Positions 33,737-44,108 of a stretch of 64,000 nucleotides of DNA are shown piece by piece; within the stretch, counting starts at the first letter, position 1, and the number at the start of each line of letters is the position of its first letter. Origin of the DNA: Euphorbia lathyris (taxonomy: Eukaryota; Streptophyta; Magnoliopsida; Malpighiales; Euphorbiaceae); the NCBI RefSeq assembly GCF_963576675.1, contig NC_088915.1:31587501-31651500 (forward strand), written 5' to 3'. The notes under the pieces were generated by a model. It worked only from the letters and a program-made list of their open reading frames with translations. It did not search any database and had not been told where the DNA came from. The position numbers were made by a program, and so were the translations under genes.

Positions 33737-34155
33737 CACAAGAGTGCTCTAAGGTTAGTGTTAGAGAGAGAAAGAAGAGAGAGAAGGCGTGGGGTTGGAA
33801 ATTAACCCCACCACCCTTTTATAAGGAAAGGGAATGACATTTTCGTAATAAGCGAAAAAGGTACGACGTGACATAAAGGTAAAAAGTAAATAATTAATTA
33901 CCAGGTGCACAGACCTCCGATTTGCAGTCCGTTTCAGCCTACGCTTCTGCCAGGCGGTGACCAATACCCCAAGGATATGACTCCAGATGACAGCCAAAAT
34001 TTTACAGAACAGTGGCGCCAGTCAAAATACAGACAACAGTCAACGGAAAAATAATTTTTAGTCTAAAGGTTCCCGACGAAAGGATAAGGACGTTCCTATC
34101 AACAACTCAAATACCCGAGATAATAGCTCCAGTAAAAATATAGACGATAGTGTTC
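33737..34155. other. Region upstream of the antisense PMD gene
   Basis: No coding content. A minus-strand TATA-like TTATAAAAGG at about 33819-33828 lies some 85 bp before the PMD start codon and could serve as its promoter; this is an inference. Confidence 0.4.
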
Positions 34156-34169
34156 TGAAGTTCAGAATT

Positions 34170-34660
34170 GCTATTGAGCCATCTTACCTACGGTCGATGA
34201 CCGAGGTTGCTCTTGAGCCATCTTACCTACGGTCGATGACCGAGGTTGCTATTGAGCCATCTTACCTACGGTCGATGACCGAGGTTGCTTTTGAGCCATC
34301 TTACCTACGGTCGATGACGGAGGTTGCTTTTGAGCCATCTTACCTACGATCGATGACCGAAATTGCTTTTGAGCCATCTTACCTACGGTCGATGACCGAG
34401 GTTGCTATTGAGCCATCTTACCTACGGTCGATCACCGAGGTTGCTTTTGAGCCATCTTACCTACGGTCGATGACCGAGGTTGCTATTGAGCCATCTTACC
34501 TACGGTCGATGACCGAGGTTGCTATTGAGCCATCTTACCTACAGTCGATGACCGAGGTTGCTATTGAGCCATCTTACCTATGGTCGATGATCGAGGTTGC
34601 TATTGAGAGCCATTTTGCCTACGGTCGATGACTAGGGTCGCTAGAAAGAGCCATTTACCC
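34170..34660 (+). repeat. 39-bp tandem array (about 11 copies)
   Basis: Units GAGCCATCTTACCTACGGTC... repeat every 39 bp from about 34174 to 34602, with two degenerate units after that. Each contains CGGTC-GAT-GACCG, a perfect 5-bp stem with a 3-nt loop. Because 39 is divisible by 3 the array is an open frame, but a coding role is not supported. Confidence 0.92.
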
Positions 34661-34889
34661 GCGGTCGATTTAGACTAGGGTCCCTAAGAAAAGCATCCAC
34701 CGGCAGCCGATTCAAAGGCAAGGACGGGATAGCCAAGGTGAAGACTGAAGACAAGGCTGGAGCGTGCGGCGCAGAGTTCAGGTATTCTTCCTCCTACTCT
34801 ATATGTGTCTTTTACTTTAATATATTTCCATTGCATGTGCTGCGTTAGCGAAAAACGTTTTCAAAACACACACATCACTGTCAAAATAG

Positions 34890-34900
34890 AAAAGTAGGGG
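34890..34900 (+). other. Polypurine tract of the Tat/Ogre element
   Basis: Purine-rich AAAAGTAGGGG ends 4 bp before the TG of the 3' LTR. Confidence 0.6.
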
Positions 34901-34904
34901 CAAC

Positions 34905-37483
34905 TGTAGACACCGAGTCGGAGGACCTGTGACGAAAACCCATAACAAGACGGTTGAAGCGGTTGATTCCAATAATTTAAAACAAAAATCATGAGAGGGT
35001 CCGTAAGGATTGCGTATCTTCAAGTGGACGGCTCGCGAGTGCTCAACGGCGTTGGGCGAGCGTCTAGCGGCAGCCAGCGCGTGTCCGACGACAGTTGGAC
35101 GCGCGCCCAGCAGTGCAGGGCGCACGTCCAGCGGCAGCTGGGCACGCGCGCCCAACTTACGTTGGGCGTTCGCCCAACCAAAGTTGGGAGTTCGCCCAAC
35201 CGATGTTGGGCGTCCGCCCAACCTGTTTTGGGCGTCGCCCAACTCTCGTCGGGCGACGCCCAAAACTTTTTGGGATCCGTGCCTATAAAAGGCACGGATC
35301 CCCATACATTTGAGGGGGAATTTTTGGGAGCTTTCTCACTTTAGACATTTTTAGAGAGAGAGTCAATTTTTGGGAGAAAATATTTTTTTTCCTAAAAAAT
35401 CCAAATTTTCTAAAAGTTAAATATTTTACAAAAAAGAAAAAAACACCGAAAAATCATAATTCGTGGAATCAACCGACTTCAGCTGTCAATACCGATCTTG
35501 AGGTATTATCCGAGGACTAGACTCGTGTCATTTATTTATTTCTTTTATTTCCTTTATTTATTTAGTTTATAATTTTTATTTATTTATTTATTTACTTTCC
35601 CGTATTTATTTAATTCTCGTTTCGTATTAAATAAACGTTTGTTTTGGTTTTGAAATAAAAAAAACCTCGTTTTAACCTCCCAACACGAACCGTGATCCCG
35701 TTTGAGGGTAGTTCGGGATTAAAACGTTGTATATATATAGATTTTAGAAAAGCCCGTTTTAATTAACGTTTTAAAAATAAAACATCGTTTTAGGAGTCTC
35801 CGTTATAGACTATGATCCAATTTTGGTAGTTCGGAGATCCAAAACGATAGAATAGAGTAGATTTAACGTGTTTGGACAAATCTGGAAAGATAGGTACTGT
35901 TTCTGTAATTGTCTATTTTCTGTCACAAATGCAGTTTACCGACGGAATTTCCGTCGGTGAAGCTGCTGAAATGTAAAAAAATGCTGTTTTGGTCCTTCTT
36001 TCTCAACTTTTAGACTTTTGGTCCTTTATATATATATATATATATATATATGTATAATTATGTAATACAGGCATTCAAATTATTTTTAATTATTTTGTAT
36101 ATATTTATTCAACATGTTTAGATATTAATTTTCATTAATTAACTTGATAAAATTATATGTATATATATAGATTTTCCTTTAAATTCATTTAAACTATACA
36201 TACTTGTCATTTTGGGGTTATTAGAGATTATTTTCTATATACACTTATCATCACATTTTTGGGTTAAAAGTTAGTTTCTTATCATTTGTGAATATTATTG
36301 TCACTTTTACCTATTAATTATAGTCTTCATTATTTACCTTTTCTTTTAAATGTATATGTATAATTATCATTTCTATCAAATATATATATATATATACCTA
36401 TTTCTTCTTTTCCTTTGGAATTTCCTATATATATATATGCTTTGGAAAATGTTTTGGTTGGGTGAGTTTGGATTTAATTTATTAATTGTTGTCATCATAT
36501 TCAAATGAAGGATAATTGAGTGAAAAGGGAAAATAAAAGACAAAAAGAGATTTCAAGTTGTTTGTTTAAATTAAAGCTTTTCTAGATATTCTTAAAGTGT
36601 AAATAAAAGATTTTTGTCATTTTAAACCGTTTCCAAAAATATCACGTGTTGAAATCTTAATTCGTTCCAACGGCGGATTAAGCGGACCTTGTAATTAAAA
36701 CAATTTTCATTATAAATAACCGAGTTTTGGATCGTTTTCCTAATTAAACAGTTTTGTACAAAAATAAATGGACTTGTATGCTTAATCACGTTTTTTTGTT
36801 AAAACTTCTTATCTCACGTTTTCAAACGCTCGAGTCGTTCCAACGGCGATTCGAGTCGATGTCATGTAAATTAACGGAGTTTTGAAACGTACCTAAATTG
36901 TTCCAACGGCGATTAAGGTACGAACCGTGTAAATAAACTCATTTTTGGGGAATGAGGTTAGTTTAGAGTTAATGTATAAATTGAAGCATAAATCACATTG
37001 TGAATAAATCAATTCTTTCTTCTCCCCCTCTTTCTCCTATACGTTTTAAATTCATGCAAAATAGGTGATTCTTTAATAAAATGGCTTTCAATAACATGCT
37101 CAAAACGGTTTTCAAAGCGAGAAAGAAAAGGTTTCAAATGAATTTTAAACTTAAAGAAATATACGATTAGTCCGTTATCGCCTAACACGCTAAGTAGGAG
37201 GCCGGTGGTTCATAACCGGGCGATGTCGGGGTGCCTAATAGCCTTTCTCCGGAAAGGAGCTAGCCTTCTCGGCTCGTACCTAAGTTTCCCGAACCCTCAC
37301 TGGTCTCCCGCAAGGGATCGGTGTTCATTTTCCCATTCGTGGGTGGCAACTCTTCCATACTCCAGGCTCCAGTCCTGCCGAGCAGCTTGATTCCGTGATT
37401 GGTTGCTTTCGACGCCAATCACAACATCTGTCGTCAACGGTGTCCACCCCCCAGTCCGCCCGGGCGAGGCCGCGGCACCTACA
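34905..37483 (+). repeat. 3' LTR of the Tat/Ogre element
   Basis: 2579 bp, aligned end to end with 7971-10526. Differences are scattered substitutions, shorter (TA)n runs near 36380-36396, and a longer palindromic block. TATA box at 35284-35290. Confidence 0.92.
35040..35275. repeat. Palindromic GCCCAAC/GTTGGGC units in the 3' LTR
   Basis: Same units as in the 5' LTR, with about two additional copies (CGCCCAAC..GTTGGG at 35150-35215). Confidence 0.8.
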
Positions 37484-37488
37484 GCTGT
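37484..37488. other. Target-site duplication GCTGT (right)
   Basis: Identical to 7966-7970. Confidence 0.9.
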
Positions 37489-38513
37489 ATATAGCCTTTG
37501 AAATTTAATTCATCCTGATTAATTTCAATATGTATATAACGGAATATCGTCGCGAGCTGTTACTAGCAGAACCTATGATATTCCCGCAGTGCAAATAAGG
37601 AGTCAGGTTGAAAACTGACGTTAACCTTTCCCCATTAGGTGCAGTATAATACGATCCTTCATCAACTATATCCTTTTGGTCAATTCCTTATAACCATGGA
37701 ACATGTCAAGGTTACATATAACGAAGAGTCCGTTTTTACTTGTACAGGTTGAATTTACTCTGAAAGATAGTTAAGTGAAATTTCTATTTCTACTCTTAAC
37801 TGTATCACCCTGCAAGGATTTCAGTCAATTCACCACAAACGGCCATTTGGATATATCTCCCATTTATCAAGAGTGACGAATGCTCAATCTAACATTAACT
37901 ATTCTGCAATTACTTTATATGATACCCAACCTTGCTCTCACACACCCCAGCGGCCTCCCCTGTAGTGGATCGTGCTCGCACAAAATCAAAGCATCACAAT
38001 CCATAATCCAGAATCACTAATTAATGAATGTTTGAGTCTGAGGATTAGTTATAACTACTAATACCAATGAGATGAACAGTTGACACTTAGATAAATCAAT
38101 CCATACTGTTATCTCAAGTCGGGTCCCAATCCTAATAATCTCCCTCACCGGATCCATGTAACTGTCTAGATACCTCTATATCTAAAGCTTGTGAGATCAG
38201 CTCGCTGTCTCGACAGAAAACACTGTTACATGCAAGTCTCAACAGTAATATGCCAACCCCTATAACACATTACTTGACTTGGGTTGATTTTAAGTTTATT
38301 GGTCTATTATAAAGTATAGTCTCACTTCATGCTTGTATGAACACTTTATAACTACTTAAATAAACTTAGGATTACTTTCTTTATGAAAGATTAATGCCTT
38401 TTATATATAGTTTTAGTTATACTATATCTTATTAAAACAAATGACTAAATAAACAATTTATTCATTAATATTTATATCCTAAAACAATTGTCTATAGGAC
38501 ATAAACCCCAACA
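37489..38513 (-). mobile_element. LTR-like element (solo LTR?), upstream half
   Basis: On the minus strand it begins TGTTGGGGTTTATG at 38513, a typical LTR start. It runs into the Tat/Ogre insertion and continues at 7965. It is non-coding. CTAGGCAC follows it at 38514-38521 and is also present at 7040-7047. No gag or pol is attached, so a solo LTR is the simplest reading; the family is probably copia, but this is not shown. Confidence 0.55.
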
Positions 38514-38521
38514 CTAGGCAC

Positions 38522-41500
38522 ATTCAGTGGCTATTTATCAAAGATCATGTTGTTCTCATCCATAATAATCATCATCAACCACATCAGTTTCATCTTCGTC
38601 ATCACATTTGAAATATTTATCCAGGCACGTCACGACAATGGACCATTCAGGATCCAAGGGGTCCTCAATGTAAAACATTTGCTTTACATGGGTAGCTAAC
38701 ACAAATGGATCATTCAAATGACCAATTCTATCCAGTTTGACCAAAGTAAAGCTTAGATCGTCTACTTTCACCCTTCTAGCTGACTCAACCCAATCACACA
38801 GGAATACCGGAATCCTAAAGTGATAGTAGTCCACCTCCCAAATCGCACTAATACGGCCATAAAAATTCATGTCCATAGTCTTAGGTTTTTTTATCCTTTG
38901 CGCTTGCAAATTGCATAGCATCGGCAACTAGGAAGACACCACTGTTTTGAACTGATCTGGTAATGTCTCGTGCTTTTGTGTTGAAATCGACGCTATTGAC
39001 ATGATAACCCTAGTATGTAGGAACATGACTCTTCAGTCCAGAAGCAAGCCACCTCAGGTTGTCAGAAACGGCAAACTTGTCAACTCTAATTTCATTTGAA
39101 ACCTGACAAATGAAATCATTTCTAGTTAGTACACAATAACCCATTACTTCAACATGAGATGCATAAATATCAACAATTGAATTCATATATAAATGGCCCT
39201 ATTTTTAATCCAATCGGGAAATGTCTTGTTTTGTTTATCTCTCATCCACTTAGGAGTATTTTTTTGGTTGGGATAACTCAACTCTAAGAACTTCATATGC
39301 TCCCTGTAATTCATACATATTTCACAAATAAGCAATAGTTACTTATTCTTCAAATAAAAAAAGCAACTTGACAAGGTATACACGATAGTACTTATAGAAA
39401 ATAAGGTTGTACATCTTCACAGTTTTGCAAAATTGTTAAATGAGCCATATGCAGTTGTTTTGTGTCCACCATGACAATGGTAGGGGCAGATAAAAACTTG
39501 CATCCATTTAATGGTCCCTTCATGTTTCTTATGGGAAGCCCCACAGTTGCAACATCTTCATTACTCATATGCTCTTGAACAAATTCTACGACTTCTTCAA
39601 CAATGTAGCACTCTATAATGCAACCCTCAGGAAATTATCGATTATGAACCATTCATTTAAACACTTTCATATACCTCTCAAAGGGGTACATCCATATATA
39701 AAAAACCAAACCACACAACTCGACTTCTCTTATAAGGTGTAGGGTTAAGTGAATCATTATGTCAAAAAATGAGGGTGGGAAAAACTTTTCAAGCAAACAA
39801 AGGGTATTGACAAGCTCACTTTGGACTTTGTGAAAGACTAAAATATCGATTACTTTAGTGCAAACATATTTAAAGAATAATCAGGATCGAATGATGGCAA
39901 TTCTATCAGGTTTGTCCAACACTGAATGCAATGCAATAGACAGGAGCAATTGCATTATAACATGGCAATCATGAGATTTTAAATTACCTATTCTAGAATC
40001 TTTTAACGAAACTAGGTTCTGTACATTAGATGAAAAGCGAGAGGGAGTCTTTATATTGAAAAATGAATTACAGATAATCTTTCGTTCTTCCGCATACAAG
40101 TTGACCTGACTCATAGGCAGCTTATCTCTCTTTTCACCAGATGCGGGTCTCAAGTTAGTACGGATTCCCATATCAATCATATCATTTCTAGCTGCAACTC
40201 CATCCTTAGTTTTACCCGGTATGTTCAATAGTGTCCTAAGAATAGACTCACAACAATTCTTTTCAATATGCATTACATCTAGATTATGTCTGACTGGAAA
40301 GAATTTCCAATATTCTAGTTCGTAGAATACAAACTTCTTCTTCCAGCATGATCTACACTCAGGGCCACCCTTATACGGAATAGGTTTCTCTCCCTTCCCA
40401 CTAGCTTTGGTCAAGAATTGAACTCTTCCATATAACTGCTCTCCAGTTAATGGTTTAGGAGGATCATCATCTTCTACAGTGTTATCAAAAGGAGAAGCTT
40501 GCTTTCTGTAAGGATGGTTTCTTACAGTCCACCTACGAGTCCTTATATAAGCCATCTTTTTAGAATACTTCAATCTTATCGGTTTGGTCTGGTCAATGCA
40601 TATAGGATACATATTGTACCCTTTAACAATGCTCCCTGATAAGTTCCCATAAGTGGGAAAATCGTTAATAGTCCACAACAAGACCCCTCTCAACCTAAAG
40701 TATTCTTCTCTCACTGAATCATACACCCGATCAATTCCATCATTCCATGAGACTTTTAGGTCGTCTATCAAAGGCTGTAAGTACACATCAATATCATTTC
40801 CAGGTTCCATGGGTCCGAAAATTAACAAAGTTAACATCATGTACTTTCGTTTCATGCATAGCCATGACGGAAGGTTATAAACAACCATTATCACTGGCCA
40901 ACACGAGTAGGTGTTGCTAAGATTGCCAAATGGGATAAACCCATCTGAAGATAGTCATATCCTAAGGTTCCTAGGTTCATTACCAAAATTTGGCCACTTA
41001 GTGTCAATCATTTGCTAAGTTGGGGAATCAGTTGGATGTCTCATCAATCCATCCTTTTTTCTACCAGTCGAGTGCCAAGCAAGTGCTTTAGCGGTAAATA
41101 TAGACTAAAACATTCTTCTAAACCTTGGGATTGGAGAAAAATACCATAAAGTCTTAGATGCTACCCTTACTTTCTCTGTATTATCCATAACTAGTTTCCA
41201 CCTAGAGACATTACAAGATGGACATCATGTAGCACCCTCATTAACATCTCTATATAATATAGTCATTAGGACATGCATCAATCTTCTCATATTTCATCTG
41301 TAAAACATGAAGAGTTTTTTTCCTCATTGGCAGACATGGACATTTCATTCCCATCAGGCAAAAGGGTGTGAAACAACAATAAAATGTTGGTATAATAAGA
41401 CTCGGTCAAACCATGTTTCGCTTTCAGATTAAAGGTTTGTATTAAACCATTCATCTTGGTGGATTTAGTACAACCAGGATACAAAGGCTTGTCTCCATCA

Positions 41501-42260
41501 TGAATGAAGTGCATAAATTCATCTGACTCTATTGAGCACCCATCTTCTTCTAAATCCCTCCATAAGTCATGGTTTATTTCAACTGTTTCAGAACCCTCAC
41601 TTATATGATTTGAGTCTGTAATAGAACACTCACCGTGCCATAACCAAATTGTACATGTTTTCATAATTCCATTATATATTAAATGATCCTTAATGAAGTC
41701 AATACTACCACCTCTGAGGTTACAACATTTAACACAATGACAGAAAATATAGTTTGAGTTTGGAGCATTATCAGATACAAACTTCAGAAACTCTTGTAAG
41801 CCTATCCTAAACTGTAGTGATATCCTATCAGCCACCATCCATGATTTATCCATCTTGAACAAACATAATCTATAATCAGTTTTATTCTAACTAATAGCAA
41901 TAAACACATACATTGACAAACAACAAACAATAAAGAAACCCAATATGTAAATATATCTGCAAAACTATAAACCCAACATCAAAAGTATATGAAAGAATCA
42001 TCTTTAATATCCAATACGAAAACCATGTCAACCATTTATACACAGTGTTGTTCGATGGTTAAGTAACTTTTCAATTAAAATCGCGTTTTTTTGAGATGAC
42101 AGAAGACTGTTATCGTAATGTCACATGTGAATCGAGCCGTTTTTAATTAAGCCTTCAGATAACAGAATTTTAAAATACTGTCCCGAAAAATAATCAAACG
42201 ACATGAAAACAAATGTCTGTCACGTATCTCGTGTCATGTGAAAGGGAAAATGACATAGTG
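38522..42260 (-). mobile_element. CACTA transposon, 5' segment with TNP2
   Basis: Holds the TNP2 gene on the minus strand. At 42260 the minus strand reads CACTATGTCATTTTCCC. This is a plausible CACTA terminus, and the subterminal 200 bp contain repeated TGACA/TGTCA words. The other terminus is not in the window, so the end and its 3-bp TSD cannot be confirmed. Confidence 0.65.
38556..41862 (-). pseudogene. TNP2-type CACTA transposase, degenerate
   Basis: Minus strand. 41862-41287 is the transposase-associated N-terminal domain (M-D-K-S-W-M start, C-H-C-V-K-C-C zinc-like motif, H-G-E). 40894-39881 is the Transposase_21 core (Y-N-L-P-S-W-L-C-M-K, then F-G-P, later the H-N-L-D-V-M-H-I-E-K-N motif). 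39880-39100 holds scattered pieces consistent with DUF4218. 38927-38556 is the C-terminal DUF4216 region (F-L-C-D-W-V, then D-P-F-V-L-A and a V-F-Y-I-like motif). TNP2 is the DDE enzyme that cuts CACTA ends. Segments between the domains are broken by stops and losses, so the gene is dead as read. Confidence 0.85.
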
Positions 42261-42872
42261 TCGCAGTAGCTTAAATAAAATCGATTTATCTAGCAAAGTT
42301 TCTATAACGACGCTAGAGACCTAAGAATGACTTTTTCAATCATTGCGTCCATCGTCAATCACCTCGTTTAGATTTCAAGTTTTGGCGTGCAATTTCCATA
42401 AACTTAACATTTTTAATTGAGAAATAATTTCTCTGATACGCTAGCACCCTAACCACATGTGCTAAGGTTGAAAATTAGTGTTACTCGCAAAATATCGCTA
42501 ACAATTTGAAATTAACCCTAAACTGTTTTAGTGAAAATAATTGAATTTGAAACTTGTGGCATTTTAAAAGAAAATGTGTGGTTTGTACTTCTACCCTTTT
42601 GTTTTTTTCTCAAGACAATTTTTCTCAAGACATAATTATTTTACTTTAATTAAAGTTAACTATAAGATTTTGTAACAATTATGTAAGTTGTTAGAGAAGT
42701 TGAGTGGGAGACAAGCAAAATGTGGACAATAAATGTTTTAAGTAAATATAAAAATGGTCAACTATGAAATGATGTTTCTAAAAAATAAACCGGAGCAGAC
42801 GCCAGATACGTACTTTTGTAGCTGGGTTGACCTTTGAACGGCTGCGTTAGCGAGTAGATAAGATTAAATAAA
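42261..42872. other. Intergenic sequence with two W-box motifs
   Basis: No gene or clear element. TTGACC occurs at 42827-42832 and in reverse (GGTCAA) at 42756-42761. These are WRKY-type W-boxes by sequence and may belong to the promoter of the downstream kinase; function is not shown. The TTAAATAAA at 42864-42872 is the left TSD of the MITE. Confidence 0.5.
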
Positions 42873-43819
42873 GGGAAAATTACAAAACTGGGTCAAATGG
42901 AAGACTTATTTACATATTTAACTCATTTACTCAATTTATTACATAGCTAGACTTTATTTTTGTGACATTCCTCCTCCCAGTCTTCTCTTGAGATCGATCA
43001 AGATAAATCGATCGATCATGCAGCCTAGAAATTCAATGGCCTTCGTCTGCTCCAATCAATGCGAAATTTCTCATGATTAGATTGAAAATATGTAAGTCAT
43101 CACAAAATCCTGTAAACTACATCTAAGTCTTCTTTTCTTGGTTTCTCCATAAATTGTTAAAATTAGAGATAGTCCAGCTTCCACTGATTCTTACGATGAT
43201 CTTATTTACTGTAAATGCATTCTCTTTGATTTATAGGTCCATGGCAGGACGACTTTACTTAAGATCGGAATGCTACCCCCGCTCACTCGTTGAAAGAGGA
43301 AGATGCGGTGTGATCCGAACGAAGACTACGAAGTTCCACTCGTGAAGCCACCGCTGTTTTGCCTGGAACCATCGTTGTTCTTTCCGGAGCCATCGCTGCT
43401 CTTCTCGGATTTGCGAAGTATGCAAAGTATGCGAATTAGCGAATTTTGTTAAAAACACATCCATACTTCGCATATACTAATTAAAATCATCAACTAAATC
43501 AAACATTAGCTTCATAGACTTCACATATGCTAACTAAAATCATAAACTAAACCAAACGATAGTTTCAAAGGCTCTAATTAAAATCATCAACTAAACCAAA
43601 TATTAGTTTCGCAGGCTTCGCATATTAACTTCGCAGGCTTCACATATGCTAGAATCTGCGAAATCAGACGGGAGGGAGAAAGCCGTGTCGTAAAATTACA
43701 AACATATTGAGGGTATTATGGGAAAGTCACATAAAAACAATCTAGATATGTAGTAGGTTGAGTAAATGAGTTAAATATGTAAATGAGTCTCTCATTTGAG
43801 CAAATTATGTAATTTGGCC
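42873..43819. mobile_element. MULE-type MITE (947 bp)
   Basis: Terminal inverted repeats of about 97 bp: 42873-42969 begins GGGAAAATTAC, and the reverse complement of 43723-43819 begins GGCCAAATTAC. The arms match at roughly four of five positions and share the words ATTTACATATTTAACTC and ATTTACTCAA. The flanks carry a perfect 9-bp duplication TTAAATAAA (42864-42872, 43820-43828), as expected for Mutator-like elements. No transposase is encoded. The interior has a GATCGATC cluster near 42992-43017 and loose repeats of AAAATCATCAACTAAA and CTTCGCAGGCTTC-like words at 43480-43660. Confidence 0.85.
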
Positions 43820-43917
43820 TTAAATAAATATAAGAAATAAAGAAAGAGTGAAAAGGGGTGGGGTCCATTTCGGTTGGCATTCAATTGTTTTTGAGTAATG
43901 GAGGAAAGTTTCCTTCA

Positions 43918-43923
43918 TTGACC
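43918..43923 (+). promoter_or_regulatory. W-box-like motif in the kinase proximal promoter/leader
   Basis: TTGACC about 190 bp before the start codon, right of the MITE. A CT-rich leader (43940-44100) follows, as is common for plant 5' UTRs. Functional use is inferred from the motif only. Confidence 0.35.
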
Positions 43924-44108
43924 ACAAGGAAGTAGAGTTACCTTTCTTTCTTGCTTCTTCCAGTTCCTCATCTCATCTCAGCTCCTTTCTTCTTCATCCT
44001 CCCTCAAATATCGAATGGACCTTTTTACCCATTTCCTGTATCTCCTACTCTTATTTTTACCTAATTTCATTCACACATCTCCATTTCTTCTTCTTCTTCC
44101 TCTTTCTT

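Larger units (their letters stand above)
7971..37483 (+). mobile_element. Tat/Ogre-lineage Ty3/gypsy retrotransposon (29.5 kb with nested insert)
   Basis: Ends TGTAGACACC...CCTACA, perfect 5-bp TSD GCTGT, LTRs of 2556 and 2579 bp that align over their whole length, a PBS directly after the 5' LTR and a G-rich tract before the 3' LTR. Excluding the Athila element inserted at 15467-25843, its own length is about 19.1 kb. The order is LTR, 1.9-kb leader, gag plus reiterated gag domains, protease with glycine-rich G-patch-like segment, RT, RNase H, second (aRNH-type) RNase H, integrase, antisense PMD gene, tandem repeats, LTR. The second RNase H between the first one and integrase is the hallmark of the Tat lineage. 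Coding regions carry several stops and frameshifts, so this copy is not autonomous now, although the close LTRs indicate fairly recent insertion. Confidence 0.93.

Noticed and set aside
34197..34631. 144-codon open frame with a regular 13-residue repeat
   Set aside because: It arises because the 39-bp DNA unit is divisible by three. No codon-level conservation is visible beyond the DNA repeat itself, and the frame has no domain or neighbour supporting a protein.
34170..34660. CRISPR-like array
   Set aside because: Units are contiguous without unique spacers, and this is a plant nuclear retrotransposon.
43154..43473. Possible captured gene fragment inside the MULE-type MITE
   Set aside because: A GC-richer stretch with short ORFs on both strands, but I cannot match it to a host gene by eye. 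Pack-MULE status is not supported.
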